29,119 nucleotides of DNA, taken from positions 1 through 29,119 of the IMG/VR virus record IMGVR_UViG_3300037587_000130, one strand, 5' to 3'. Shown one piece after another: positions 13,853 to 20,578 of this stretch. Origin of the DNA: a virus. The position numbers were made by a program, and so were the translations under genes. The notes under the pieces are model-generated. The model had not been told where the DNA came from and did no database searches. It worked only from the letters and a program-made list of their open reading frames with translations. Numbering within the stretch: the first letter of the stretch is position 1; each line of letters starts with the position of its first letter.

Positions 13853-13881
13853 TATTTAAGCAACTCGTTTGTTATTTCCTG

Positions 13882-13910
13882 TTGACGGGTTGAACATTAC
13901 GCTATAATAT
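13882..13910 (+). promoter_or_regulatory. Rightward replication-operon promoter, overlapping the leftward one
   Basis: TTGACG (13882-13887) and TAATAT (13905-13910) lie 17 bases apart; a perfect TATAAT at 13903-13908 would give 15-base spacing. Predicted transcription starts near 13917 and enters the gene at 13945. It overlaps almost completely the leftward promoter at 13894-13922, so the two probably cannot be occupied at once. Confidence 0.75.
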
Positions 13911-13922
13911 CGACGTCGTCAA
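13894..13922 (-). promoter_or_regulatory. Leftward promoter of the helicase operon
   Basis: On the minus strand TTGACG (13917-13922), a 17-base spacer and TAATGT (13894-13899). The spacer ends ATTATAGCG, matching the ATTA-n2-GCG core of the promoters at 2631 and 5982, and the -10 is identical to that at 5982. Predicted transcription begins near 13887, 35 bases before the helicase ATG. Its -35 covers the predicted start site of the rightward promoter, and the reverse is also true. Confidence 0.75.
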
Positions 13923-13944
13923 TAACCAAACGGAACCCGAAACC

Positions 13945-14892
13945 ATGACAAACTCCATTAGCTTAACCATCCCGCTAAACGACTATAACGCCCTAACCCG
14001 CGCCGCCGATATGTTGCACGGTTTGGCTGTCGATATGAAAAAGCAGGGCAACGCCCCGATTTGTTCGACCACTGAGGGACCGGGTCAAACCGTCGACGTA
14101 ACCGGTGTAGACCAGAACGGCGAACGCGTTGTCGAGACTGTAACCTTATCCACGGAGCCGAAAGTCGTACAGCTCCCCGGGAAAGTGGCCGACGTGCAAA
14201 TTATCGCGACTGTATCCGGGGAACCAACCGCCGCCCCAGCTCTCGAAACAATCGACCTCGAACCCTTGCGACAAGAAACAACCGCCGCCGAAGCGTTCCC
14301 AAACGTGGACCCGTCGACAATTGTTACCGTGACGCCGACGGTTGCTACTGTTACGCCATTCCCTGCATCTGTTGGCGTCGAACTGGATAAAAACGGTCTG
14401 CCTTGGGACGAACGAATCCACGCGGGTACCAAGTCGAAAAAGGCGGACGGATCCTGGAAGGCTAAGCGCGGAGTCGATAAGGACTTCGTAGCCCAGGTCG
14501 AAGCGGAACTCCGCGCCGCCATGGCTGTACCGACCCCAAACGAACAACCTGCCCCCGTTGTGGCTTCCCCTACGACAACGCCCGCCATCGCTCCGATTGT
14601 TGACGCGGTCCCAAACGTTGCGGCGACTGCGGCGGCGACGGTTACGCCACAAGCTGGGAGCCCTACCCCGAACGTCACCACCCCGACGGTGGCGGTTACG
14701 CCTGCATTACATGCAACGGCACCGGGCATCACCACACTCCCGGCACTAATGGCCGCTGCAACCGGTGCGGGTAAAACCCAGGCCGATATGCAAGCCGCCG
14801 CCGTTGCCGCTGGTCTCGCATCCGTAGCGCTGCTGGGCGCCCGTCCCGACCTTATCCCTACCGTCGCCGCTTCGCTCGGTCTAGGGGGTTAA
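13945..14892 (+). CDS. Ala/Pro/Thr-rich early protein with a GLPWDERI motif
   Basis: This encodes 315 residues and is the first gene of the rightward replication operon. The N-terminal 35 residues look helical (DYNALTRAADMLHGLAVDMKK). The middle has ELDKNGLPWDERIHAGTKSK (146-165) followed by SWKAKRGVD, then VAQVEAELRAAM. The rest is low-complexity Ala, Pro, Thr and Val sequence, probably disordered. The C-terminal 50 residues are helical and alanine-rich (GKTQADMQAAAVAAGLA). The GLPWDERI core recurs in the DNA polymerase C-terminus of this phage, and I recall similar motifs in other phage early proteins, function unknown to me. A scaffold or partner for the replication complex is plausible. 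An antisense frame of 216 codons in this gene is a shadow. Confidence 0.78.
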   Translation: MTNSISLTIPLNDYNALTRAADMLHGLAVDMKKQGNAPICSTTEGPGQTVDVTGVDQNGERVVETVTLSTEPKVVQLPGKVADVQIIATVSGEPTAAPALETIDLEPLRQETTAAEAFPNVDPSTIVTVTPTVATVTPFPASVGVELDKNGLPWDERIHAGTKSKKADGSWKAKRGVDKDFVAQVEAELRAAMAVPTPNEQPAPVVASPTTTPAIAPIVDAVPNVAATAAATVTPQAGSPTPNVTTPTVAVTPALHATAPGITTLPALMAAATGAGKTQADMQAAAVAAGLASVALLGARPDLIPTVAASLGLGG

Positions 14893-14893
14893 T

Positions 14894-16057
14894 ATGTCCC
14901 TTCATTCCATTATCGCGCCGTCGTCGGCTGGTATATGGGGTAAGCCGGACGGCTGTACCGGTTATGTCTTAATGGCGCAACTGTACCCCGAAACAGAAGA
15001 AACGCCCGAAGCGGCTGAAGGATCCGCTTCCCATTGGGTCGGCGCCGATACGTTGCTATCGTATGGGCCCGACGAGGATTTTAAACTCTGCGCCGATTAC
15101 GTCGGCAAGGTATGTCCGGAAAACGGCGTCGTAATTACCGAAGAAATGACCGACGGTGCGTCGCTATATGTGGGTAACGTCCTCAAGCTCTGCCAGGAGC
15201 GCGGACTACTGGGCGCCCTGCAGATCGAACAGCGGCTCGAAATGCCCGCGATTCACGAGTTAGCGTTCGGTACGTCGGACTGCTGGATATATGACTCCAA
15301 AGCCCACGAGCTATTCGCTTGGGATTATAAGTTCGGATTCGAAGCAGTCGAAGCGTTCGAGAATTGGCAAACGCTTATGTACCTGGACGGTATCGTCGAT
15401 AAGCTCGGTTTTAAAGGTACCCACGACCAGGACCTTAAAATTACGTTACGGATAGTCCAGCCCCGGGCGTTCCATCGCGACGGACCTATCCGGGAGTGGA
15501 AAACCACCGGCGGGGCGCTGCGGGGGTATACGAATATCCTACACGCTAACGCCCACACGGCATTGGGTCCGGACGCGGTCTGTAACACGGGCTCGCACTG
15601 TAAGAACTGCTCTGCGCGTACCAACTGCGAAGCGGCCATTACAGCCGGTGCCCGACTGTTCGAAGCGGCCAGCGCTCCGGCACCCGTGGACATATCGACG
15701 GCAGCCTTAGCGACCCAGGCGACGCTAGTAACCCGGGCGTATAAGCATCTTAAGGCGCTTAAAATCGGCTACGACTCCCAGATCGAAGGGAAGGTCCGCG
15801 CCGGTGAAATAGTGCCAGGCTGGACCACGGAAGCAACGTTCGGCCGCGAGAAATGGGACAAGCCTATCGCGGAAGTTATCGCTATGGGCGATATGATGGG
15901 TAAGGACCTGCGGAAGCTGGAAGCAATCACCCCCAAAGCGGCTGTTAAATCAGGTATTGACGAAGCCGTCATTAAGGCATATTCTACACAACCACGAACC
16001 GGGGTAAAAGTTACCCAGGACAACGGAACCAAAGCCAAACAGGTATTTACGATATGA
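14894..16057 (+). CDS. DUF2800-type RecB/Cas4-like nuclease
   Basis: This encodes 387 residues from ATG 14894 after AGGGGG. The opening SLHSIIAPSSAGIWGKPDGC and EGSASHWVGAD match the DUF2800 phage family. Residues 143-146 WDYK, with the preceding acidic residues and the helix ENWQTLMYLDG, form a PD-(D/E)XK-type core. C230, C236, C239 and C245 form a cluster that in Cas4/AddB-like nucleases holds iron-sulphur. The C-terminal part is a helical domain with GWTTEATFGREKW. It probably acts as an exonuclease in recombination or DNA processing, paired with the adjacent ssDNA-binding protein. Its stop overlaps the next start as ATGA, and its 3' end contains a promoter-like sequence at 15957-15985. 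Confidence 0.86.
   Translation: MSLHSIIAPSSAGIWGKPDGCTGYVLMAQLYPETEETPEAAEGSASHWVGADTLLSYGPDEDFKLCADYVGKVCPENGVVITEEMTDGASLYVGNVLKLCQERGLLGALQIEQRLEMPAIHELAFGTSDCWIYDSKAHELFAWDYKFGFEAVEAFENWQTLMYLDGIVDKLGFKGTHDQDLKITLRIVQPRAFHRDGPIREWKTTGGALRGYTNILHANAHTALGPDAVCNTGSHCKNCSARTNCEAAITAGARLFEAASAPAPVDISTAALATQATLVTRAYKHLKALKIGYDSQIEGKVRAGEIVPGWTTEATFGREKWDKPIAEVIAMGDMMGKDLRKLEAITPKAAVKSGIDEAVIKAYSTQPRTGVKVTQDNGTKAKQVFTI
15957..15985 (+). promoter_or_regulatory. Internal promoter of the early family, within the DUF2800 gene
   Basis: TTGACG (15957-15962), a 17-base spacer and TATTCT (15980-15985). The spacer AAGCCGTCATTAAGGCA repeats the core CCGTCATTA-n-GGC seen in the leftward promoters, so the match goes beyond -35/-10 boxes. 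It lies inside codons for IDEAVIKAYS and would give a transcript starting near 15992, about 60 bases before the ssDNA-binding protein gene. Extra transcription of that gene would fit its need for high amounts. Confidence 0.6.
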
Positions 16058-16902
16058 GTAATACACCCTACGTTGAAGTAATGATCACCGGTCGCGTTGT
16101 TAACGGCCACCCTATGGCACGGCGACCCGTGACATTCAAACACCCCGAAACGCGGCTCGATGTACCGCTGATGGATAAAGTAACGGGGTTGCAGGTTACC
16201 GATAGCTACTTCGCGGTAGCCGTACCCAAGGCCGGGGAAACCCATTGGAATCAAACCCCATGGGGTAAGCAAATCCACGATAAAGCCGTCCAGGACTGGC
16301 CAGCCGGGGAGTATGGTGCTGCAGATTTTTCCTGGAAAATTATCGACGGGGATAGCCAGGTCCCGAACAAGAAAGGTAAGAAACCAGCGGATCGGGAAGG
16401 TTGGGCGGGTCATTGGGTTGTGCAGTGTAATACCCGCTTCGCGGTCAAGTGCTACCACGTTGGGAAATATGAACCTATCCAGCAAATTGCCGACGAAAAG
16501 GAAATTAAAACGGGCGATTATTGCCGGGCATTACTGGGAGTTCGGGGTAACGGTCCGACCGAATCGCCAGGCGTTTACATTAACCCCGATAAGTTCGAAT
16601 TGGCCCGTGCTGGCGTCCCGATCGTTTCCGATAGTGGTACCAGCGCTGCGGACGCATTCGGCGGCGGTGCAGCCACAACGGCCGCAGTGGTACAGCAACC
16701 GGCCGCAGTGGTACAGCAACCGGCCGCAGTGGTACAGCCGGCGCCAGACCTGTTAATCCCGCAACCTGGGAACGCTCCGGCCGCGCCAGTGGTACCGGTC
16801 GAAGTTAAGTACCTGGACGGCAACGGTAACCCGTTTACCGAAGCGCAACTCCTGGCCGCCGGTATCACTGCGGAACAAATCGCAGCAATGCCCCGCGCTT
16901 AA
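16054..16902 (+). CDS. Single-stranded DNA-binding protein (DUF2815-like)
   Basis: This encodes 282 residues from an ATG overlapping the upstream stop as ATGA. The first 185 residues form the conserved part, with VTFKHPETRLDVPLMD near the start and a closing GDYCRALLGVRGNG...PGVYINPDKFELAR, as in DUF2815-type phage ssDNA-binding proteins (OB fold). A linker of Ala, Val, Gln and Pro follows with three copies of AAVVQQP. The C-terminal 30 residues (GNPFTEAQLLAAGITAEQI) form a short helical tip, perhaps for partner binding, as SSB tails do. It should coat single-stranded DNA made by the helicases and the DUF2800 nuclease. A promoter within the preceding gene may boost it. Confidence 0.85.
   Translation: MSNTPYVEVMITGRVVNGHPMARRPVTFKHPETRLDVPLMDKVTGLQVTDSYFAVAVPKAGETHWNQTPWGKQIHDKAVQDWPAGEYGAADFSWKIIDGDSQVPNKKGKKPADREGWAGHWVVQCNTRFAVKCYHVGKYEPIQQIADEKEIKTGDYCRALLGVRGNGPTESPGVYINPDKFELARAGVPIVSDSGTSAADAFGGGAATTAAVVQQPAAVVQQPAAVVQPAPDLLIPQPGNAPAAPVVPVEVKYLDGNGNPFTEAQLLAAGITAEQIAAMPRA
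16681..16740. repeat. 21-base tandem repeat, 2.9 copies, in the ssDNA-binding protein linker
   Basis: The unit begins GCCGCAGTGGTACAGCAACC and is repeated from 16681, 16702 and 16723, the last copy being truncated. It encodes AAVVQQP repeats in frame, so copy-number change alters linker length by 7 residues without a frameshift. The copies are nearly identical, suggesting recent slippage. Confidence 0.85.
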
Positions 16903-16904
16903 CC

Positions 16905-16932
16905 AACCCACCCGACGGGGGCTTCGGCTCCC
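16905..16932 (+). terminator. UUCG hairpin after the ssDNA-binding protein gene
   Basis: The stem GGGGGC (16917-16922) pairs with GCTCCC (16927-16932), with one G-U pair, around a TTCG loop. It begins shortly after the stop at 16902. There is no T run downstream (TCATAT follows), so it may be a weak terminator or an RNA end-protector rather than a full stop. Sequence and hairpin are copied almost exactly at 17271-17298. Confidence 0.5.
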
Positions 16933-16953
16933 TCATATAACGAAGGTATCATC

Positions 16954-17271
16954 ATGTATCCTGTAATCGATGAAAAATATCTAATAACCACCGACAATTG
17001 GTTCGTCGCTCCAGACGGTGAACAATACAAGGCCATTTTTGGGACAGTATCCGCCGTGCTTAACGATGAAGAAACACTGGGTGTAAAGACTAATCGCGGC
17101 AGTTCAAATTGGTTCGTGACTATCGGTAATATGATTGTTGCTGGTTGCCAGATCCACTATTGCATCCAGACCGACGAAGTTAATCATGCGGCGGTGGATC
17201 AGGAGTTTCAACACGAGGGGGAGTTGATAGTCCAGCGAGAAAACAAGAGTCGCATTTATATTGCTGACTAA
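16954..17271 (+). CDS. Small conserved-looking phage protein, 105 aa
   Basis: ATG 16954 follows AAGG at good spacing. The protein opens MYPVIDEKYLITTDNWFVAP, then DGEQYKAIFGTVSAV, a pattern I associate with a small phage protein family of unknown function. It is beta-rich, with late SNWFVTIGNMIVAGCQIHY. It is flanked on both sides by nearly identical UUCG hairpins, so it may be expressed at a level separate from its neighbours. Codons are somewhat A/T-richer than those of the DUF2800 gene. Confidence 0.75.
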   Translation: MYPVIDEKYLITTDNWFVAPDGEQYKAIFGTVSAVLNDEETLGVKTNRGSSNWFVTIGNMIVAGCQIHYCIQTDEVNHAAVDQEFQHEGELIVQRENKSRIYIAD

Positions 17272-17307
17272 ACCCACCCGACGAGGGCTTCGGCCCCCGT
17301 TTCTTCC
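17271..17307 (+). terminator. Second UUCG hairpin, terminator-like
   Basis: ACG-A-GGGC (17281-17288) pairs with GCCC-C-CGT (17293-17300) around TTCG, with one mismatch, and TTTCTTCC follows. The U-rich tail makes this a better terminator candidate than the copy at 16905. The repeat starts at the last base of the stop codon of the 105-residue gene (AACCCACCCGACG). The operon must be read through at least in part, since the genes downstream are coupled and have no obvious promoter. Confidence 0.58.
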
Positions 17308-17320
17308 TGCAGGTTCCGAT

Positions 17321-17536
17321 ATGCACTTCTCGAAAGTCAAAGGGAAACAAATTTTAGACCTTCGCGGCGATTTCATTCTTAGCAGACGCGACGAACTCGT
17401 TACAGCCGTGGCGCCCAGTGCCGCCCCTAAACGCGTCCTGTTCGCTCGTTATATCCCGGCTATCCACAGGCTCGGGTTCATGGGCAAACTGCGCGCCACC
17501 GGCCAGGCTATCGCGTTTATCTGGGGGCGGGTATGA
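17321..17536 (+). CDS. Hypothetical protein, 71 aa
   Basis: I do not recognise this protein. The frame is open from 17261, but that part runs through the hairpin. The ATG at 17321 has AGG nearby and gives MHFSKVKGKQILDLRGDF. The product is basic, with a hydrophobic C-terminal part (VLFARYIPAIHRLGFMG and ATGQAIAFIWGRV). Its stop overlaps the next ATG as ATGA. Confidence 0.6.
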   Translation: MHFSKVKGKQILDLRGDFILSRRDELVTAVAPSAAPKRVLFARYIPAIHRLGFMGKLRATGQAIAFIWGRV

Positions 17537-18138
17537 AGCTGTCAACGAACTATAAGCCCAAAAAATCGGAAGCGTATAACACCCTATACAACGCCAGAAA
17601 AGAGGGTCGCCAATTAGAACAGATTGAATTGGACATGCTTTTAAATTATTTTGCACCCGCCAGAACGAAGAACCCGAAGACACCCGAAGAATGGGTCGCT
17701 AAGGCATGTGGTATTAAAGATGTACGGTATTATCTGAATTATCTTTACGTAGTTGATGGTATTTGTTATGGGACGGATGGGCACAGGCTTCATTGGTGCG
17801 AAACTGAATTCGACGACGGATATTACGACCCTGTGATGTTATTGCCCACGGAATGCGATAGACGATACCCCGACGTAAAAAGAGTTATTCCCGACAAGCT
17901 TAGTGGTTTCGATCATGTTGTAGGCGGGGAAATAGCCGGAGTAAACCCCGAAAGTAAAACCAAAGTCGTTCATTTTGTAGTGCTTGAACATGGCGGTAAT
18001 TTCGACCGTAAATACTGGGAACAAGCGGTCGCAAATGACGATTCCGCTACATATTCGGTTGAGTGTGGTGGCCCATGGTCGAGAGTTCGTGGACGTAATA
18101 AATTCGGTCAGTTCGTAATCTCGGGGATCAGAGTATGA
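17533..18138 (+). CDS. Beta-clamp-like protein with DnaN signature motifs
   Basis: This encodes 201 residues from an ATG overlapping the previous stop (ATGA); its own stop overlaps the polymerase start the same way. Three motifs match the second and third domains of bacterial DnaN in order: DVRYYLN (63-69; identical in E. coli DnaN as I recall it), TDGHRL (81-86; from VATDGHRLA), and YPDVKRVIP (112-120; compare FPDYRRVLP). The rest is unlike DnaN, and the length fits about one clamp domain plus an N-terminal helical extension. It may be a minimal sliding-clamp-like processivity factor working as an oligomer, or a mimic that binds the host clamp loader or polymerase. Direct coupling to the polymerase gene supports a replication role. 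Confidence 0.68.
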   Translation: MKLSTNYKPKKSEAYNTLYNARKEGRQLEQIELDMLLNYFAPARTKNPKTPEEWVAKACGIKDVRYYLNYLYVVDGICYGTDGHRLHWCETEFDDGYYDPVMLLPTECDRRYPDVKRVIPDKLSGFDHVVGGEIAGVNPESKTKVVHFVVLEHGGNFDRKYWEQAVANDDSATYSVECGGPWSRVRGRNKFGQFVISGIRV

Positions 18139-20291
18139 TTCGCGGGCGTCGTAAGTGCGACCCGATTAACGGGTGCGGTAAATTCTATAAACAGGAGCTT
18201 ACCGCATGTTCCCATTGCGGCGCCCCGGACTGGGCTAGCGAGCTGGTACCATTTAACCCGCTCGACTGGATATACGACGAAGAAAACTACCCGAATATTT
18301 TTACCTGCTCATTCAAACACCCGAACAGCGGTACACGCTTATTTTTCGAAGTGAGCCCCCGCCGCAACGATCTGCGCGACTTTGTGGTTTTCCTGCACTC
18401 ATTGAAGGGCGCCGGGTCGCGGCTGGTCGGATTTAACAACGTTGGGTATGATTACCCGGTCCTACATTTTATAATTGACAATTATCACCACGGGCTAACT
18501 ATCGACGATATACACGGTAAGTCCGCGGCGATAATCGCGACCCCCTGGGAACGCCGGTTCGATAACGTCGTCTGGGATAGCGACGTCCACATCCAACAAA
18601 TCGACCTGTTTAAAATCCACCACTTCGACAACGAAGCCCGCCGCACTTCTTTAAAAATGCTCGAATTTAACATGCGGTCCCAGAATATCCAGGACTTACC
18701 GTTCGAACCAGGCGTCCCGCTTACGCTTGAGCAAATGCCGGGGCTCTGCAAATACAACGACCACGACGTCGACGAAACCGAAAAATTTTATATTGAATCT
18801 ATCGAAATGATAGAGTTTCGCGAGGACCTGGGCGCGAAATACGGTAAGAACTTTTTAAACCATAGCGATAAAAAAATCGGGACCGAGCTTTTCGTTATGG
18901 AACTGGAAAAAGCTAACCCGGGCTGCTGCTATCGAAAAGGTCCCGAAGGTCGCATTACGCAACAAACGCCCCGCGCGGTTATTAATATCGGCGAAGTTAT
19001 TTTCCCGTATATCAGTTTTGAACGGTCCGAATTTAACCGCGTTAAAAACTGGCTCGCTGCCCAGGTTATTACCGAAACGAAAGGGGTGTTTACTGGGTTA
19101 CACGCGGACATTGACGGCTTTAAATTCGACTTCGGTACGGGCGGGATACACGGGTCGATTGATTCGACGATAGTTTATACCGACGACGAACACGTTATCT
19201 ACGACTGGGACGTCGCCGGATTCTATCCCAGCCTGGGCGCTGCTAATAACCTGTTCCCGGAACATTTAAGTAGCCAGTTCGGCGTAGTGGATGCAATGCT
19301 TAAAGAAGAACGGGCGAATTATGAAAAAGGGACCCCGTTAAATACGGCGATTAAGTTAGCCAGAAACGGTGCGTACGGGGACAGCAACAATAAATATAGC
19401 CCGTTTTACGACCCTCAATATACTATGTCGATTACGATTAACGGTCAGCTTTTATTATGTATGTTAGCGGAGCAACTGTTAAAAATTCCCGGCTTATCGA
19501 TGATCCAGGCGAACACGGACGGTATTACCGTTAAATGCCCCCGTGGCTATATCGACCACATGAAAGCCGTTTGTAAGTGGTGGGAGTCGTTTACGTGTTT
19601 GGAACTCGAAAGCGTTATCTATTCGCGAATGTTTATTCGGGACGTTAATAACTATATCGGCGAATACGACGGTGGGGGCGTTAAACGTAAAGGCGCCTAC
19701 GAATATAAAATGGGTTGGCATCAAAACCACGGGCAGCTAGTTGTAGCCATGGCGGCCGAAGCGGCGCTCGTGCGAGGTGAAGATATCGCGGACTTCATCC
19801 GGAACCACGACAACATTTTCGACTTTATGCTCCGTACGAAAGTCGGACGGGCGGACCAGCTCGTTATATCCGACGCGTCCGGTAACGAACGCCAGCTCCA
19901 AAAAATCAGCCGGTACTATATCGGCATCGACGGCGGCGCGTTGACCAAAATCAGCCCACCCGCTAAGGGTAACGTCGTCGGGTCCTGGAAGCGCGCCACG
20001 AAGTTAACCGACCAGTTTTATAAAGATACTATCGGCGATTTAACCATGGCAGCGTTATCCGGCGACTTCGCAGCAATACCACCGCACGAGCTGGACGCCA
20101 ACGGCTTACCGTGGGACGAACGGATTAACACGAAGAACCGATCGAAGTACGAAATACGGCGTACTGGGCTTAACGTGGGGCGCCTGGTTGCACCCTGTAA
20201 CGATATCCGCGACGCGGACCGGGATAACATCGACTTCGACTACTATATCGCCGAAGCCCGTAAACTGGTCGATCCATTGAGAGGTGTTTAA
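18135..20291 (+). CDS. Family B-like DNA polymerase with proofreading exonuclease
   Basis: This encodes 718 residues from an ATG overlapping the clamp-like gene's stop as ATGA. An N-terminal zinc ribbon has C8, C14, C25 and C28. The 3'-5' exonuclease shows YDEENYPNIF (D48, E50), GFNNVGYDYP (N102, D106) and YNDHD (Y207, D211). Polymerase motif A is WDVAGFYPSLG (D359), motif B is KLARNGAYGD (K407, Y414) and motif C is QANTDGITV. In motif C the usual first Asp of DTD is Asn460, keeping D462. The C-terminus carries ELDANGLPWDERINTKNRSK (652-671), shared with the protein encoded at 13945-14892. It is the phage replicative polymerase, working with the primase-helicase and ssDNA-binding protein. At 718 residues it is compact for family B. 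Confidence 0.93.
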   Translation: MIRGRRKCDPINGCGKFYKQELTACSHCGAPDWASELVPFNPLDWIYDEENYPNIFTCSFKHPNSGTRLFFEVSPRRNDLRDFVVFLHSLKGAGSRLVGFNNVGYDYPVLHFIIDNYHHGLTIDDIHGKSAAIIATPWERRFDNVVWDSDVHIQQIDLFKIHHFDNEARRTSLKMLEFNMRSQNIQDLPFEPGVPLTLEQMPGLCKYNDHDVDETEKFYIESIEMIEFREDLGAKYGKNFLNHSDKKIGTELFVMELEKANPGCCYRKGPEGRITQQTPRAVINIGEVIFPYISFERSEFNRVKNWLAAQVITETKGVFTGLHADIDGFKFDFGTGGIHGSIDSTIVYTDDEHVIYDWDVAGFYPSLGAANNLFPEHLSSQFGVVDAMLKEERANYEKGTPLNTAIKLARNGAYGDSNNKYSPFYDPQYTMSITINGQLLLCMLAEQLLKIPGLSMIQANTDGITVKCPRGYIDHMKAVCKWWESFTCLELESVIYSRMFIRDVNNYIGEYDGGGVKRKGAYEYKMGWHQNHGQLVVAMAAEAALVRGEDIADFIRNHDNIFDFMLRTKVGRADQLVISDASGNERQLQKISRYYIGIDGGALTKISPPAKGNVVGSWKRATKLTDQFYKDTIGDLTMAALSGDFAAIPPHELDANGLPWDERINTKNRSKYEIRRTGLNVGRLVAPCNDIRDADRDNIDFDYYIAEARKLVDPLRGV

Positions 20292-20293
20292 TC

Positions 20294-20578
20294 GTGGTTA
20301 CCCAGACCATACCGGAACGAATCCGCCAGCGGCGTTCCCAGATGCTCGTGCATTCGTATATTTACTACAGTCTTGGGGATTCGATCGTTACGGACGATAC
20401 CTGGCAGGCCTGGGCTAACGAGCTGCGAGACCTGCAGGCGGTCCACGGGTGGCGTATCGATTGGTACGATACCGCGTTCCAGGACTGGGACGGCGCCACG
20501 GGCTGCCATTTGCCCCGAGACAGCTGGGTTATTAACAAGGTGCGGCAACTGCTGCGACATAGGGGTGAATACCGTTAA
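20294..20578 (+). CDS. DNA ligase (LigA)-related small protein
   Basis: This encodes 94 residues from a GTG at 20294, preceded by GAGAGGTG and 2 bases after the polymerase stop. Residues about 9-40, RRSQMLVHSYIYYSLGDSIV and TDDTWQAWANEL, follow the Ia-domain pattern of NAD-dependent ligases, where HxxLYY binds the nicotinamide end of NAD. No adenylation lysine domain follows, so it cannot be a complete ligase. Such stand-alone fragments recur beside phage polymerases, and their function is unknown to me. Confidence 0.78.
   Translation: MVTQTIPERIRQRRSQMLVHSYIYYSLGDSIVTDDTWQAWANELRDLQAVHGWRIDWYDTAFQDWDGATGCHLPRDSWVINKVRQLLRHRGEYR

Noticed and set aside
14085-14735. Leftward frame of 216 codons opposite the GLPWDERI protein gene
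   Set aside because: It is Val/Ala/Gly/Thr-rich, the mirror of the Ala/Pro/Thr-rich sense gene. It has no ribosome site and lies in the middle of a rightward operon.
15769-16485. Leftward 238-codon frame across the DUF2800/ssDNA-binding junction
   Set aside because: It runs across the ATGA junction of two well-supported rightward genes and shows no motif of its own.
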